Part shown: piece by piece, positions 31,375 to 40,408 of the stretch | How the letters are laid out: every line of letters starts with the position of its first letter | How positions within the stretch are numbered: the first letter of the stretch is position 1 | Assembly (NCBI RefSeq): GCF_023266035.1 | Contig: NZ_JAHFRY010000019.1 | Location: forward strand, 1 to 45,715 | From: Nevskia sp. | GTDB taxonomy: Bacteria > Pseudomonadota > Gammaproteobacteria > Nevskiales > Nevskiaceae | Direction of reading: 5' to 3' | Length of the DNA: 45,715 nt | Program-made: the position numbers and the translations under genes | Notes under the pieces: generated by a model | The model's input: the letters and a program-made list of their open reading frames with translations, nothing else | Database searches by the model: none | What the model was told of the DNA's origin: nothing

Positions 31375-33920
31375 GGCGCTGGAGCGGGCGCCGGCGCGGG
31401 GGCTGGGGCTGGAGCCGGTGCGGGAGCCGGTTCAGCCGGCGGCTTCTTCTTGCCGAACAGGGAGTTCAGGCCGTCCTGCAGCTTGCCCTTCAGCGCCGGA
31501 TTGCCGTCGAGCTGGTTGCCGAGCTTCTTCTCGATCTGGGTATCGATCTTCTCGCGCAGCTTGTCGCCCTTCTCGCCAACCAGTTTCTCGCGCAGGCCTT
31601 CGGTGGCCTTCTGCTGCAGCGCTGCGCGGATGTCCAGCGCGTACTTCGGATTATCGAAGGTGCCGGTGACGCGGATCGGAATGATGATCCCGGCGAGATC
31701 CGGCATCTCCTTGCCGCCCTGGCCGCTCGCAGTGTTGACGATGGTCGGCTTGGCCGTGTAGTCGATGGTTTCGCGGGCGATGTCGACCTTGCCGGCGCCA
31801 TCGACTCTGAACAGCGGGCTCTTGGCGTTCAGCGCGTCAGACTGCAACACGCCGTTGGTGATCTTTGCCGCTGCGCTCAGCTCGGTGAAGTCGGTCTGCA
31901 CCGGCGCGCTTTCATTGAACTGCTGGCCTTTCAGCAGCGCATCACCCTTGCGCAGGATCTGGCCGAGGTTGAAGCCCTTGACCGCACCATTCAGGAAGCT
32001 GAACGACAGATCGCCGTTCAATGCCTGCTTGACCGCGCCGACGGTCTTGCCGCTGGCGGTCACGTCCATCGCGAAGTTGCCTTCGCCGGTCATCGATTCC
32101 TTGCCGGTGAAATCCTTCAACAGCGGGCCGGCGGAAATCGAGGTCAGCTTCAGCGATTCGACGTAACGCGGGGTGGCGCCCGGCGTGATCTTGGTGGTCG
32201 ACGCGATGCTGCCGCCGTAGAGCTGGGCACCCAGACCGATTTCCTTCGGCTGGCCCTTGGTCGCATTGAGACGGAACTGCACGTTGGCCATGCTGAGGTT
32301 CGATACCTTCAGCTTGCCGATGTCGATGGTGCCATTGGCGGTGAAGCCGTCCAGCGCCTCGACGGGCAATTCGACGGCATTGGCGGCCACCTTCTCTTCC
32401 GGCGTGCGCGGCGCTTCCTTGACCGGCACTGCCGGCGTCGGCAGATAACGATCGGCGTCGATCGCATCGAGCTTCAGCGCGAACTCCGCTGCTTTCGAGT
32501 CGAAGCTGGTCACCGCACCAGAGCCGGTGAAAGTGCTCTGGTCGAGCTTCATGTTCAGATCGCTGATCCGCGCCGCCTTGGTGGTGGCGTCGAACTTCAG
32601 CCTCAAGCTCAGCGCCTTCAGCGTTTCCGGATCGGCGGTCTCGACCTTGATGTCGAGCAGCTTCATCAGTTCGCGCGGATTGAAGGTCTTGACCGACAGC
32701 GGGCCGACGAAACGCGGTGCATCGGTGTTCAGGCCGATGGCATCGAGGGCGATGGTCGCATCGAGGCCAGCCGCCTTGAGATCGCCACTGGCCAGCTTCA
32801 GCGTGCCCTTTTCGCCGTCATAGATCGCATCGCCGGCGAAGCTCGCCGTCTGCTTGCCACCGGGCACCGCTGCGCCATCGGCATCGACCTTCACGGTCAG
32901 GCCTTGGGCGCGCACCAGCGGCTTGTCGTACTCGGCCGAGACCTGCACGGCGAGATCGGCATTGGCGTTGAGATCCTTCAGCGCGGCTTTCAGCTTGACG
33001 GTCAGCTTGTCGGTCAACGCGGTCTTCTTGCCGAGATCGGCGGAGACATTGCCAGCGAGATCGACATCGGCCGTGCCGTCCTTGGTCGTTGCCTTGAGCT
33101 TGAGGCTGAGCTTGTCGGCCTTGGCGGTCTGCTTGTTCATGTCGGCGGACAGATTGCCGCTGAGGTCGATATCGGCCTTCTGGTCCGGCATCGTCGCCAG
33201 CACCTTCAGGGCCAGCTTGTCGGCGCTGTAGGTCTTCGCCTTCAGGTCGTATTCCACGCGCGTCGACAGCTTGATGTCGGCCTTCGCGGCCGGCTGCTTC
33301 ACCGTGGTGGAGAACGCCAGCTTGATGTCGAAGGGATCGCCCGGGCTGATCGAACCAGTTTCCAGCTCCAGGCCGGACACCGCGTAGGCCTGGCCGCTCT
33401 GCTTGTCGTCATAGCTGATATCGGCACCCTTGATGGCGATGCCGCTGATGTCGATCGACTTGATGCCAGCGCCGCCTCCGGACTTCTCTTCTTCGGGCTT
33501 GGCGGCGTTCTCGTCGGTCTTGCTCAGGTCATCCCAGTTGCTCTTGCCGGTGGCGTCCTTGGCCAGGTTCAGCTTCATGCCGGTGAGGCTGATCTTGCCG
33601 ATGCGAATCTCGCGGCTCAGCACCAGCGGCAGCAGGCGCACGCCGACATCGGCCTCGGCCACCACCAGCATCGGCGCGTCACCGAAACCGGCGGCATTGC
33701 TCAAGGAAACGTTCTTCACGTTGGCACCGAGCACCGGATAGAAGCCGAGCTTGATGTCGCCAAGCGCAAGGTCACGGCCGGTCGACTTCTTGGCGGCGGC
33801 GGTGATCTGGCTGCGGAAATCGTTCGGATCGAAGAACAGTGCGAAGGCCCCGACCGCGAGCACCACGAGCAGCAGCACGACGCCGATGACAGCAAACACG
33901 ATCTTCAACAGCTTGCCCAT
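31371..33920 (-). CDS. AsmA-family inner-membrane/periplasmic protein
   Basis: An 849-residue protein. One N-terminal membrane anchor (about 7-29), then FDPNDFRSQITAAAKKSTGRDL and LGDIKLGFYPVLGANVKNVSLSN, split here as two AsmA-hallmark segments, and a long beta-rich periplasmic region ending in the AsmA C-terminal domain (LNGDLSFSFLNGAVKGFNLG-type, then IPIRVTGTFDNPKY). Family members are implicated in outer-membrane assembly and phospholipid transport between membranes. Residues 214-348 hold four tandem 35-residue repeats. The C-terminus is a Pro-Ala run (PAPAPAP...), which may cross the cell wall or be disordered. First gene of a minus-strand operon with mutY and yggX. The 165 bp to rimO hold divergent promoters. 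Confidence 0.9.
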   Translation of the reverse strand: MGKLLKIVFAVIGVVLLLVVLAVGAFALFFDPNDFRSQITAAAKKSTGRDLALGDIKLGFYPVLGANVKNVSLSNAAGFGDAPMLVVAEADVGVRLLPLVLSREIRIGKISLTGMKLNLAKDATGKSNWDDLSKTDENAAKPEEEKSGGGAGIKSIDISGIAIKGADISYDDKQSGQAYAVSGLELETGSISPGDPFDIKLAFSTTVKQPAAKADIKLSTRVEYDLKAKTYSADKLALKVLATMPDQKADIDLSGNLSADMNKQTAKADKLSLKLKATTKDGTADVDLAGNVSADLGKKTALTDKLTVKLKAALKDLNANADLAVQVSAEYDKPLVRAQGLTVKVDADGAAVPGGKQTASFAGDAIYDGEKGTLKLASGDLKAAGLDATIALDAIGLNTDAPRFVGPLSVKTFNPRELMKLLDIKVETADPETLKALSLRLKFDATTKAARISDLNMKLDQSTFTGSGAVTSFDSKAAEFALKLDAIDADRYLPTPAVPVKEAPRTPEEKVAANAVELPVEALDGFTANGTIDIGKLKVSNLSMANVQFRLNATKGQPKEIGLGAQLYGGSIASTTKITPGATPRYVESLKLTSISAGPLLKDFTGKESMTGEGNFAMDVTASGKTVGAVKQALNGDLSFSFLNGAVKGFNLGQILRKGDALLKGQQFNESAPVQTDFTELSAAAKITNGVLQSDALNAKSPLFRVDGAGKVDIARETIDYTAKPTIVNTASGQGGKEMPDLAGIIIPIRVTGTFDNPKYALDIRAALQQKATEGLREKLVGEKGDKLREKIDTQIEKKLGNQLDGNPALKGKLQDGLNSLFGKKKPPAEPAPAPAPAPAPAPAPAPAP

Positions 33921-34085
33921 GGGGAACTCCGATATGGGGATGACGACATTGCCGTCCGATTCGACCCTAGTCTAGCGAGGGCGGCCGGGCCTGAGGTGTT
34001 GTCGGCTTAGGACCGTCATGCCGGGCCGGGGTTCGGCGCCACGAACAGGTAAAATGCCCGCTTCCTGCTTTATCCCGGTGCATTC

Positions 34086-35459
34086 ATGCCCGTTGCCGCT
34101 GCCCGTCCCCGTCGCAAATCCGCCGCCGTGATGCCGAAACTGGCCCCCAAGGTCGGCTTCGTGTCGCTGGGCTGCCCGAAGGCGCTGGTCGATTCCGAAC
34201 GAATCCTGACCCAGTTGCGCGCCGAAGGTTATGAAACAGTCGGCAACTACGATGCGGCCGATGTGGTGATCGTCAATACCTGCGGCTTCATCGATTCGGC
34301 GGTCGAGGAATCGCTGGACGCGATCGGCGATGCGATGGCCGAGAACGGCAAGGTCATCGTCACCGGCTGCCTCGGTGCGCGCCGCGAACTGATCGAAGCC
34401 AAGTTCCCGGACCTGCTGTCGATCACCGGCCCGCAGGACTACAAGGGCGTGATGAACGCCGTGCATCTGGCGGTACCGCCGCAGCACGACCCGTTCATGG
34501 ATCTGCTGCCGCCGCAGGGCATCAAGCTGACGCCTCGCCACTACGCCTACGTCAAGATCGCCGAGGGCTGCAATCACAAGTGCAGCTTCTGCATCATCCC
34601 GTCGATGCGCGGCAAGCTGCGCTCGCGGCCGGTCGACGAAGTGCTGATCGAAGCGCAGAAGCTGGCCCGCTCCGGCGTCCAGGAACTGCTGGTGATCTCG
34701 CAGGACACCAGCGCCTACGGCCTCGATCTCAAGTACGCCAAGCGCACCTTCCGCGAGCGCGAATACGAGACGCGGATGCTCGATCTCTGCCGCGGCCTCG
34801 CCAATCTCGACGCGCCACACAAGCCCTGGGTGCGCCTGCACTACGTCTATCCGTATCCGCACGTCGATGCCGTCATCGAACTGATGGCCGAAGGTCTGGT
34901 GCTGCCTTATCTCGACGTGCCGTTCCAGCATGCGGCCACCAGCGTGCTGAAGCGCATGAAGCGCCCGGCGGCGGCCGAAAACACCTTGCGCCGGCTCGAA
35001 GCCTGGCGCGCGATTGCGCCGGACATCACCGTGCGTTCCACCTTCATCGTCGGCTTCCCCGGCGAGACCGAGGCCGAGTTCGAAACGCTGCTCGACTGGC
35101 TCGATGAAGCACAGCTGGATCGCGTTGGCGCGTTCACTTATTCGCCGGTCGATGGCGCCACCGCCAACGCGCTGCCGGGTGCCGTGCCGCAGGAAGTGAT
35201 GGACGAGCGTCTCGAACGCTTCATGACCCGTCAGGCCGGCATCAGCGCCGCCAAGCTGCAGAAGAAAATCGGCAGGACCATCGAAGTGCTGATCGACGAA
35301 GTCGGCCCCGATGGCGTCATCGCCCGCAGCCAGGCGGACGCGCCGGAAGTCGACGGCCGGGTGATCCTGAACACCATGCCGAAGCTGCGGCCAGGCCAGC
35401 GGATCATGGCCAAGGTCACTTCTGCCGACACCCACGATCTGTACGCCACCATCGTCTAG
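34086..35459 (+). CDS. rimO: Ribosomal protein S12 methylthiotransferase RimO
   Basis: A 457-residue radical-SAM enzyme that methylthiolates the conserved Asp of S12. The N-terminal UPF0004 domain carries Cys30 ([12 protein letters not shown], diagnostic of RimO rather than MiaB), Cys66 and Cys95. The radical-SAM cluster is C162-x3-C166-x2-C169 in [17 protein letters not shown]. Further on are [10 protein letters not shown] and [16 protein letters not shown], and a C-terminal TRAM domain (about 390-457). The ATG at 34086 adds a 15-residue basic stretch before the conserved start, so Met16 is an alternative. A TAAAAT box at 34050-34055 could be its -10 element. Followed within 11 bp by a small membrane-protein gene and then rluF, likely one transcript. 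Confidence 0.97.
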   Translation: MPVAAARPRRKSAAVMPKLAPKVGFVSLGCPKALVDSERILTQLRAEGYETVGNYDAADVVIVNTCGFIDSAVEESLDAIGDAMAENGKVIVTGCLGARRELIEAKFPDLLSITGPQDYKGVMNAVHLAVPPQHDPFMDLLPPQGIKLTPRHYAYVKIAEGCNHKCSFCIIPSMRGKLRSRPVDEVLIEAQKLARSGVQELLVISQDTSAYGLDLKYAKRTFREREYETRMLDLCRGLANLDAPHKPWVRLHYVYPYPHVDAVIELMAEGLVLPYLDVPFQHAATSVLKRMKRPAAAENTLRRLEAWRAIAPDITVRSTFIVGFPGETEAEFETLLDWLDEAQLDRVGAFTYSPVDGATANALPGAVPQEVMDERLERFMTRQAGISAAKLQKKIGRTIEVLIDEVGPDGVIARSQADAPEVDGRVILNTMPKLRPGQRIMAKVTSADTHDLYATIV

Positions 35460-35470
35460 CACCCGGCGCC

Positions 35471-35749
35471 ATGGATCGCTGGCTGAAGCCGCTGACGTCC
35501 TGGGGCCTGCTGCTGGTCAGCCTGGTGGCGTTCGGCTTCGTCAGCGCGATCTACTTCGTGTTCTGCTGGCTGGTCTCCGGCCTGATCGATCGCACGATCA
35601 CCCGCAAGGAGCGCGAGGAAAGCTATCAGCGCGCCGGCCTGCCCGAAGAAGAGATCGACCAGCTGATGCTGCCGCGCGACCGCACTGCCCGCCTGCTGCG
35701 GGCGGCGTTCTCGTTCGGGGCGGCGGCTGCCATGCATTACATCGGCTGA
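35471..35749 (+). CDS. Small membrane protein, unknown
   Basis: A 92-residue product from ATG 35471. A hydrophobic block at about 10-40 (SWGLLLVSLVAFGFVSAIYF, then VFCWLVSGLI) could form one or two membrane helices. A charged cytoplasmic-looking middle (RKEREESYQRAGLPEEEIDQ) and a second short hydrophobic stretch near the C-terminus (AAFSFGAAAAMHYIG) follow. I do not recognise a family. It lies between rimO (11-bp gap) and rluF (10-bp gap), which argues that it is real and co-transcribed. Confidence 0.65.
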   Translation: MDRWLKPLTSWGLLLVSLVAFGFVSAIYFVFCWLVSGLIDRTITRKEREESYQRAGLPEEEIDQLMLPRDRTARLLRAAFSFGAAAAMHYIG

Positions 35750-35759
35750 GCTTCTGATC

Positions 35760-36461
35760 GTGCGTCTGAATAAATTCATCGCCGAAACCGGCATCAGCTC
35801 GCGCCGCGAAGCCGATGGCTGGATCGAAGCCGGCCGCGTCTCGGTCAATGGCGTGGTCGCAAGCCTCGGCACTCAGGTCAACGATGGCGACACCGTGGCA
35901 GTCGATGGCAAACCGATCGGCGCAGCGTCCAGCCACGTCTACATCGCGATGAACAAGCCGGTCGGCATCACCTGCACCACCGAGCGCCACGTCGCCGGCA
36001 ACATCGTCGATTTCATCAAGCACCGCGAACGCATCTTCCCGATCGGCCGGCTCGACAAGGATTCCGATGGCCTGATCCTGCTGACCAACAACGGCGACAT
36101 CGTCAACGAAATCCTGCGCTCGGAGAACAATCACGAGAAGGAATACCGGGTGACGGTGAACCGCGCGGTGACGCCGTCGTTCATCACTGCGATGAGCCGC
36201 GGCGTGTTCCTCACCGAACTCGAAGAGCGCACCAAGCCCTGCAAGCTCGAAGCGCTCGGCGAGTTCAGCTTCAAGATCACGCTGACCCAAGGCCTGAACC
36301 GGCAGATCCGCCGCATGTGCGCCGCCTTCGACTACAAGGTGGTGCGCCTGCAACGAGTGCGGATCATCAACGTGCGGCTCGGCAATCTGAAAGTCGGCGC
36401 CTGGCGCGACCTGACGCCGGAAGAACTGCGCGGCCTGCTGCCCGAGCGCAAGGTCTGGTGA
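35760..36461 (+). CDS. rluF: 23S rRNA pseudouridine(2604) synthase RluF-type
   Basis: A 233-residue pseudouridine synthase of the RsuA/RluB-E-F group from GTG 35760. An S4 RNA-binding domain (MRLNKFIAETGISSRREADG, then WIEAGRVSVNG) is followed by the catalytic domain with Asp99 in IGRLDKDSDGLILLTNNG, EKEYRVTVN, and the C-terminal QGLNRQIRRMCAAFDYKVVRLQR motif. NKPVGITCTTE and the residue pattern fit RluF, which modifies U2604 of 23S rRNA in E. coli; site specificity is inferred. E. coli RluF has a longer C-terminal tail that is absent here. The stop overlaps the next start (GTGA), so translation is coupled to the flavoprotein. Confidence 0.88.
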   Translation: MRLNKFIAETGISSRREADGWIEAGRVSVNGVVASLGTQVNDGDTVAVDGKPIGAASSHVYIAMNKPVGITCTTERHVAGNIVDFIKHRERIFPIGRLDKDSDGLILLTNNGDIVNEILRSENNHEKEYRVTVNRAVTPSFITAMSRGVFLTELEERTKPCKLEALGEFSFKITLTQGLNRQIRRMCAAFDYKVVRLQRVRIINVRLGNLKVGAWRDLTPEELRGLLPERKVW

Positions 36462-37642
36462 CCATCACCACCGACGACGTGCTGGTGCTCGGCGCCGGCG
36501 CCGCCGGCCTGTTCTGCGCGTTCACGGCCGGCCAGCGTGGCAAGCGCGTTCGCGTCATCGAGCACGCCAACAAGGTCGGCAAGAAGATCCTGATGTCCGG
36601 CGGTGGGCGCTGCAATTTCACCAACACCGGCACCACGGCGGCGAACTACCTGTCGGCCAATCCGCACTTCTGCAAATCGGCCCTCGCCCGTTACAAGCCT
36701 TGGGATTTCATCGCGCTGGTCGACAAGCACGGCATCCAGTACCACGAGAAGGAACTCGGCCAGCTGTTCTGCGACGAGTCCTCGAAGCTGATCCTGCGCA
36801 TGCTGCTCGATGAGTGCCGCGACGCGAATGTGGTGATCGAGACCGAATGCACGATCAACGCCGTGCAGCAGCGCAATGGCGTCTTTGAGGTCATCACCAC
36901 GCGCGGCGTCTACTCGGCCGCTTCGATCGTCGTCGCCACCGGCGGCCTGTCGATCACGGCTATGGGTGCCACCGGCTTCGGCTATCAGCTCGCCAAGCAG
37001 TTCGGCAACAAGGTGCAGCCGACGCGCGGCGGCCTGGTACCGCTGACCTTGTCCGGTAAGCCGCTCGAGGACTACGCCGATCTGTCCGGCGTTGCCTTGC
37101 CGGTCGAAGTCTCGGCCGAGGACGCGAGCTTTCGCGGCGCGCTGCTGCTGACCCATCGTGGCCTGAGCGGCCCGGCGATCCTGCAGATTTCCTCGTACTG
37201 GCAGCCAGGACAGCCGCTGTCGCTGAACCTGCTGCCGAACGATGACGCCGAAACCTGGCTCACCGAACAACAAGCCGAACGGCCGGTCAGCGAGCTGAAG
37301 ACAGTGCTGTCTGAAGCACTGCCGAAGCGCTTCGCGCAGCGACTCTGCGAGCGCTGGATCGCCAACAAGCCGATGCGCCAGTACCGCCCGGCCGAGCTGA
37401 AAGCGATCGCCGCGCAGCTCAGCGAATGGCCGATCACCGCCAGCGGCACCGAAGGCTATCGCACTGCCGAAGTGACACTCGGTGGCGTCGACACCAACGG
37501 CCTGTCATCGAGCACGATGATGTCCAAGCACCAGCCCGGCCTGTACTTCATCGGCGAAGTGGTCGACGTCACCGGCTGGCTCGGCGGCTACAACTTCCAG
37601 TGGGCCTGGGCGTCCGGACACGCGGCCGGACACTCGGTCTGA
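36458..37642 (+). CDS. BaiN/HI0933-like flavoprotein (NAD(P)/FAD-dependent oxidoreductase)
   Basis: The GTG at 36458 overlaps the rluF stop and gives 394 residues, the usual length. Longer frames upstream run through rluF and are not credible. The Rossmann motif VLVLGAGAAGLFCAF (FAD), EHANKVGKKILMSGGGRCNFTN split over 45-66, IVVATGGLS and GFGYQLAKQFG follow the HI0933/YhiN/BaiN family. The C-terminal part has EVTLGGVDTNGLSSSTMMSK and YFIGEVVDVTGWLGGYNFQW, which closes the FAD site. Substrate is not certain: relatives include a bile-acid 2-reductase-like group, and some family members are implicated in tRNA/rRNA hydroxylation or reduction. Placed after rluF in an RNA-modification context, which makes an RNA-linked role possible. 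Confidence 0.88.
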   Translation: MTITTDDVLVLGAGAAGLFCAFTAGQRGKRVRVIEHANKVGKKILMSGGGRCNFTNTGTTAANYLSANPHFCKSALARYKPWDFIALVDKHGIQYHEKELGQLFCDESSKLILRMLLDECRDANVVIETECTINAVQQRNGVFEVITTRGVYSAASIVVATGGLSITAMGATGFGYQLAKQFGNKVQPTRGGLVPLTLSGKPLEDYADLSGVALPVEVSAEDASFRGALLLTHRGLSGPAILQISSYWQPGQPLSLNLLPNDDAETWLTEQQAERPVSELKTVLSEALPKRFAQRLCERWIANKPMRQYRPAELKAIAAQLSEWPITASGTEGYRTAEVTLGGVDTNGLSSSTMMSKHQPGLYFIGEVVDVTGWLGGYNFQWAWASGHAAGHSV

Positions 37643-37677
37643 GCTACCCTTTCGTATCTAAGACAAGTGGAACACCG

Positions 37678-38559
37678 ATGAACCCCTGCCTCGCCGATCT
37701 GGTCAGCCTGCTCGATCTGGAACCCCTGGAAGTCAACCTGTTCCGGGGCCAGTCCCGCCATCTCGGCGGCCGCAGCGTCTACGGCGGCCAGGTGGTCAGC
37801 CAGGCGTTGGTCGCGGCAACGCGCACCGTAGAAGGCCAGTTGCCGCATTCGCTGCACGCCTACTTCCTGCGCCCGGGCGACATGGACGCGGCGATCGTCT
37901 ATGAAGTCGATCGGGTCCGTGATGGCCGCAGCTTCACCACGCGGCGCGTGCAGGCGATCCAGCACGGCCAGCCGATCCTGACCATGATCGCGTCGTTCCA
38001 GCGCGCCGAGGAAGGCTTCGAGCATCAGGTCGAGATGCCGGACGTGCCAACGCCGGAATCGCTGGCCAACCAGCACGAACTGCGCAAGCAGTGGCTGGAC
38101 GCCGAACTGGCGCGCAACCCGGATTTCCCCGAGCGCCTGCGCATCGCCTTCACCAAGGAGCAGGCCTTCGAGTTCGCCTGGGTGACGCCGATGGACCCGT
38201 TCCAGCCGGAGAAACGCGCGCCGCAGCAGGGCATCTGGTTCCGCGCCGCCGGCAAGCTGCCGGACGATCCGATGCTGCATCGCTGCGTGCTGGCCTACGC
38301 CTCGGATTTCAACCTGGCCTCGACCGCCCTGCTGCCGCACGGCCGCAGCTGGTTCTCCAGCGACATGATCGTCGCCTCGATCGACCACGCGCTGTGGTTC
38401 CATCGCGACGTGCGCGCCGACGACTGGCTGCTGTACGCCATGGATTCGCCCAGCGCGCAATCGGTACGTGGCATGTCGCGCGGGCTGATCTATGACCGCA
38501 CGGGACGGCTGGTGGCGAGTGCCACGCAGGAATGTTTGATGCGGCAGATCACGCGCTGA
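37678..38559 (+). CDS. tesB: Acyl-CoA thioesterase II (TesB)
   Basis: A 293-residue double-hotdog thioesterase from ATG 37678 (35 bp after the flavoprotein stop); a longer frame upstream overlaps that gene and is ignored. Hotdog 1: NLFRGQSRHLGGRSVYGGQV, VSQAL, HSLHAYFLRPGD and VDRVRDGRSFTTRRVQAIQ. Hotdog 2: LAYASDFNLASTALLPHG with the catalytic-type Asp, SIDHALWFHRDVRADDWLLY and SRGLIYDRTGRLVAS. It ends SATQECLMRQ; the Gln in the TQE-type motif completes the catalytic site. Hydrolyses medium to long acyl-CoAs to free acids, in line with other acyl-CoA genes in the window. A TetR gene starts 39 bp downstream. Confidence 0.95.
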   Translation: MNPCLADLVSLLDLEPLEVNLFRGQSRHLGGRSVYGGQVVSQALVAATRTVEGQLPHSLHAYFLRPGDMDAAIVYEVDRVRDGRSFTTRRVQAIQHGQPILTMIASFQRAEEGFEHQVEMPDVPTPESLANQHELRKQWLDAELARNPDFPERLRIAFTKEQAFEFAWVTPMDPFQPEKRAPQQGIWFRAAGKLPDDPMLHRCVLAYASDFNLASTALLPHGRSWFSSDMIVASIDHALWFHRDVRADDWLLYAMDSPSAQSVRGMSRGLIYDRTGRLVASATQECLMRQITR

Positions 38560-38598
38560 TTGCGGCCGGCGTTCAGCTGATCGGACTCGTCCCTGCCC

Positions 38599-39252
38599 AT
38601 GGCCCGCCCCCGCCTATCCGCCGAAGCTGCCGACGGCATCCGCGCCGACATCTGCGCGGCCGCCGCGGCGCTCTATGAACGTGATGGCTACGATGCCGTG
38701 ACCCTGCGGGCGATCGCGGCGGCGATGGGCCGCAGTCAGGCCTTGCCGTATCGCTATTTCAAGAACAAGGAGCACATCTTCGCGGCACTGCGCGCGGTGT
38801 GGTTCGACCGTCTGACCGCGCTGCTGGAAGCCGCGATCGAGGGTCTGGAATCGCCGCTGCTGAAGCTCCACACGATTGCGCGAACCGTCATCGCCTTCGC
38901 GCAGTCGCAGCCTTCCGAATATCGGCTGATGTTCTCGCTGCGCCAGCCCGATCCGACCGATTTCCCGGAGCTGCACGCGGCGCGGCTGCGGGCGATGGCC
39001 ACGGTGCAGACCGCGTATCAGGAAGCCGTCGATGCCAGACTGATTCCCGGCGATGGGGCGACCGGCGCACATGTCACCTGGGCGTCGCTACACGGTTTGC
39101 TGAGCCTGCATCTGGCTGGCCAGCTGACCATTGGCCGCAGCCTGGAAGAGCTGATCCAGCCGATGCTCGATACCTTGTTCGGGCCGAGGTTGATGGCGGT
39201 CGTCGAAGCATCGGCGCGCTCGGAACGGCGCAGGAAGCAGGCGGCCGACTAG
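38599..39252 (+). CDS. TetR/AcrR-family regulator
   Basis: A 217-residue repressor-type protein. The N-terminal HTH (about 15-60) is YERDGYDAVTLRAIAAAMGR followed by SQALPYRYFKNKEHIFAAL, the TetR recognition helix with RYF in place of the usual KYF/YHF. The C-terminal ligand domain resembles the WHG-domain type (TVQTAYQEAVDARLIPG, then GAHVTWASLHGLLSLHLAGQL). It follows tesB on the same strand and converges with the nitronate-monooxygenase-like gene. Its targets are unknown; the 24-bp palindrome at 40369-40392 and the palindromes at 18871-18906 are candidate TetR-type sites but nothing links them directly. Confidence 0.93.
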   Translation: MARPRLSAEAADGIRADICAAAAALYERDGYDAVTLRAIAAAMGRSQALPYRYFKNKEHIFAALRAVWFDRLTALLEAAIEGLESPLLKLHTIARTVIAFAQSQPSEYRLMFSLRQPDPTDFPELHAARLRAMATVQTAYQEAVDARLIPGDGATGAHVTWASLHGLLSLHLAGQLTIGRSLEELIQPMLDTLFGPRLMAVVEASARSERRRKQAAD

Positions 39253-39270
39253 CAGCCTGCTTCGCGGTAA

Positions 39271-40263
39271 TCAGTCCGTGTAGGCTGCAGTCGCCGCCAG
39301 CATCCGCGCCTTCGCCGCGCGGTACTCGGCTTCGAGCTGGTTGACCACTTCGGCAGTCGGCTTGATCGCATCGATCAGACCGACGCCCTGGCCAGCGCCC
39401 CAGATGTCCTTCCAGGCTTTGGCGGTGCTGCTGTCGGCTTCGGCACCCCCACTACCAAGATTCATCTTGCTGGCGTCGGCGTGCGGAAGATTGTCCGGGT
39501 CCATGCCGGCGAGGACGATACTCTTCTTCAGGTAGTTGCCGTGCACGCCCGAGAAATACGGCGTGTAGACGATGTCGCCAGCGCCGGATTCGACGATCGC
39601 CTGACGATAGCCCTCGCTGACATTCGCTTCCGGCGTGGCCAGCCAGCGGGTACCGATGTAGGCGATGTCGGCACCCATCGCCTGCGCGCTGAGAATGGCA
39701 TCGCCGCTGGCGATCGAGCCGGACAGGATGATCGGGCCTTGGTAGAACTTGCGAATCTCGCCGACCAGCGCGAACGGCGACAAGGTGCCGGCATGACCAC
39801 CGGCACCGGCGCAGACCAGGATCAGGCCATCGACACCCGCTTCCAGCGCTTTCTGCGCGTGGCGCACGCTGATCACGTCGTGGAACACCAGGCCGCCGTA
39901 GCTGTGCACGGCCGGCACGATGGCGTCCGGCGCGCGCAAGGAGGTGATGATGATCGGCACCTTGTGCTCGACGCAGGTCGCCATGTCGGCTTCGAGGCGA
40001 TCGTTGGACTTGTGGACGATCTGGTTGACCGCGAACGGCGCTGCCTTCTTGCCCGGATTGGCCGCTTCAAACGCCGCCAGCGCGGTTTCGATCTCGACCA
40101 GCCACTCGCCGAGCCGCGACTGCGGACGCGCGTTCAGCGCCGGGAACGAGCCGACGACGCCGGCCTTGCACTGCTCGATGACCAGACGCGGGTTCGAGGC
40201 GATGAACATCGGCGAACAGATCACCGGCAGACGCAGGTTTTGCAGCACAGCAGGCAGGGCCAA
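39271..40263 (-). CDS. Nitronate monooxygenase-like flavin enzyme
   Basis: 330 residues starting at TTG 40263 with GGAG seven bases upstream. The frame stays open further upstream but that part looks non-coding, and the conserved domain begins right here (LQNLRLPVICSPMFIASNP). TIM-barrel FMN family PF03060: SPMFIASNPRLVIEQCKAG, VNQIVHKSN, FHDVISVRHAQKALEAGVDG, CAGAGGHAG (151-159, with the family His) and GSIASGDAILSAQAMGADIA, then YIGTRWLATPEA. Oxidises alkyl nitronates or acts as a 2-nitropropane-dioxygenase/enoyl reductase-like enzyme; the substrate cannot be read from sequence. Divergent from the small gene at 40409, with a strong palindrome in between. Confidence 0.9.
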   Translation of the reverse strand: MALPAVLQNLRLPVICSPMFIASNPRLVIEQCKAGVVGSFPALNARPQSRLGEWLVEIETALAAFEAANPGKKAAPFAVNQIVHKSNDRLEADMATCVEHKVPIIITSLRAPDAIVPAVHSYGGLVFHDVISVRHAQKALEAGVDGLILVCAGAGGHAGTLSPFALVGEIRKFYQGPIILSGSIASGDAILSAQAMGADIAYIGTRWLATPEANVSEGYRQAIVESGAGDIVYTPYFSGVHGNYLKKSIVLAGMDPDNLPHADASKMNLGSGGAEADSSTAKAWKDIWGAGQGVGLIDAIKPTAEVVNQLEAEYRAAKARMLAATAAYTD

Positions 40264-40368
40264 GGGGAATCTCCGTAAGAAAGAGGTTGATCGCTCAGGC
40301 GCGATTCTGCGGGCAGCGATCCCGCGCCGGAAAGGGGAATCTTGATTGCCAGTGGACAAGCCGCGAGT

Positions 40369-40392
40369 ATTTGTGCACGATCGTTCACAAAT
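40369..40392. promoter_or_regulatory. 24-bp near-perfect palindrome, probable operator
   Basis: ATTTGTG-C-ACGATCGT-T-CACAAAT: every position is symmetric except one pair. It lies in the 145-bp divergent region, 16 bp before the ATG at 40409. A possible TTGCCA -35 box (40346-40351) would put the palindrome over the -10/start region. Length and symmetry are typical of TetR-family operators; the regulator is not identified. Confidence 0.6.
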
Positions 40393-40408
40393 TGACCGGA
40401 TCGTACCC

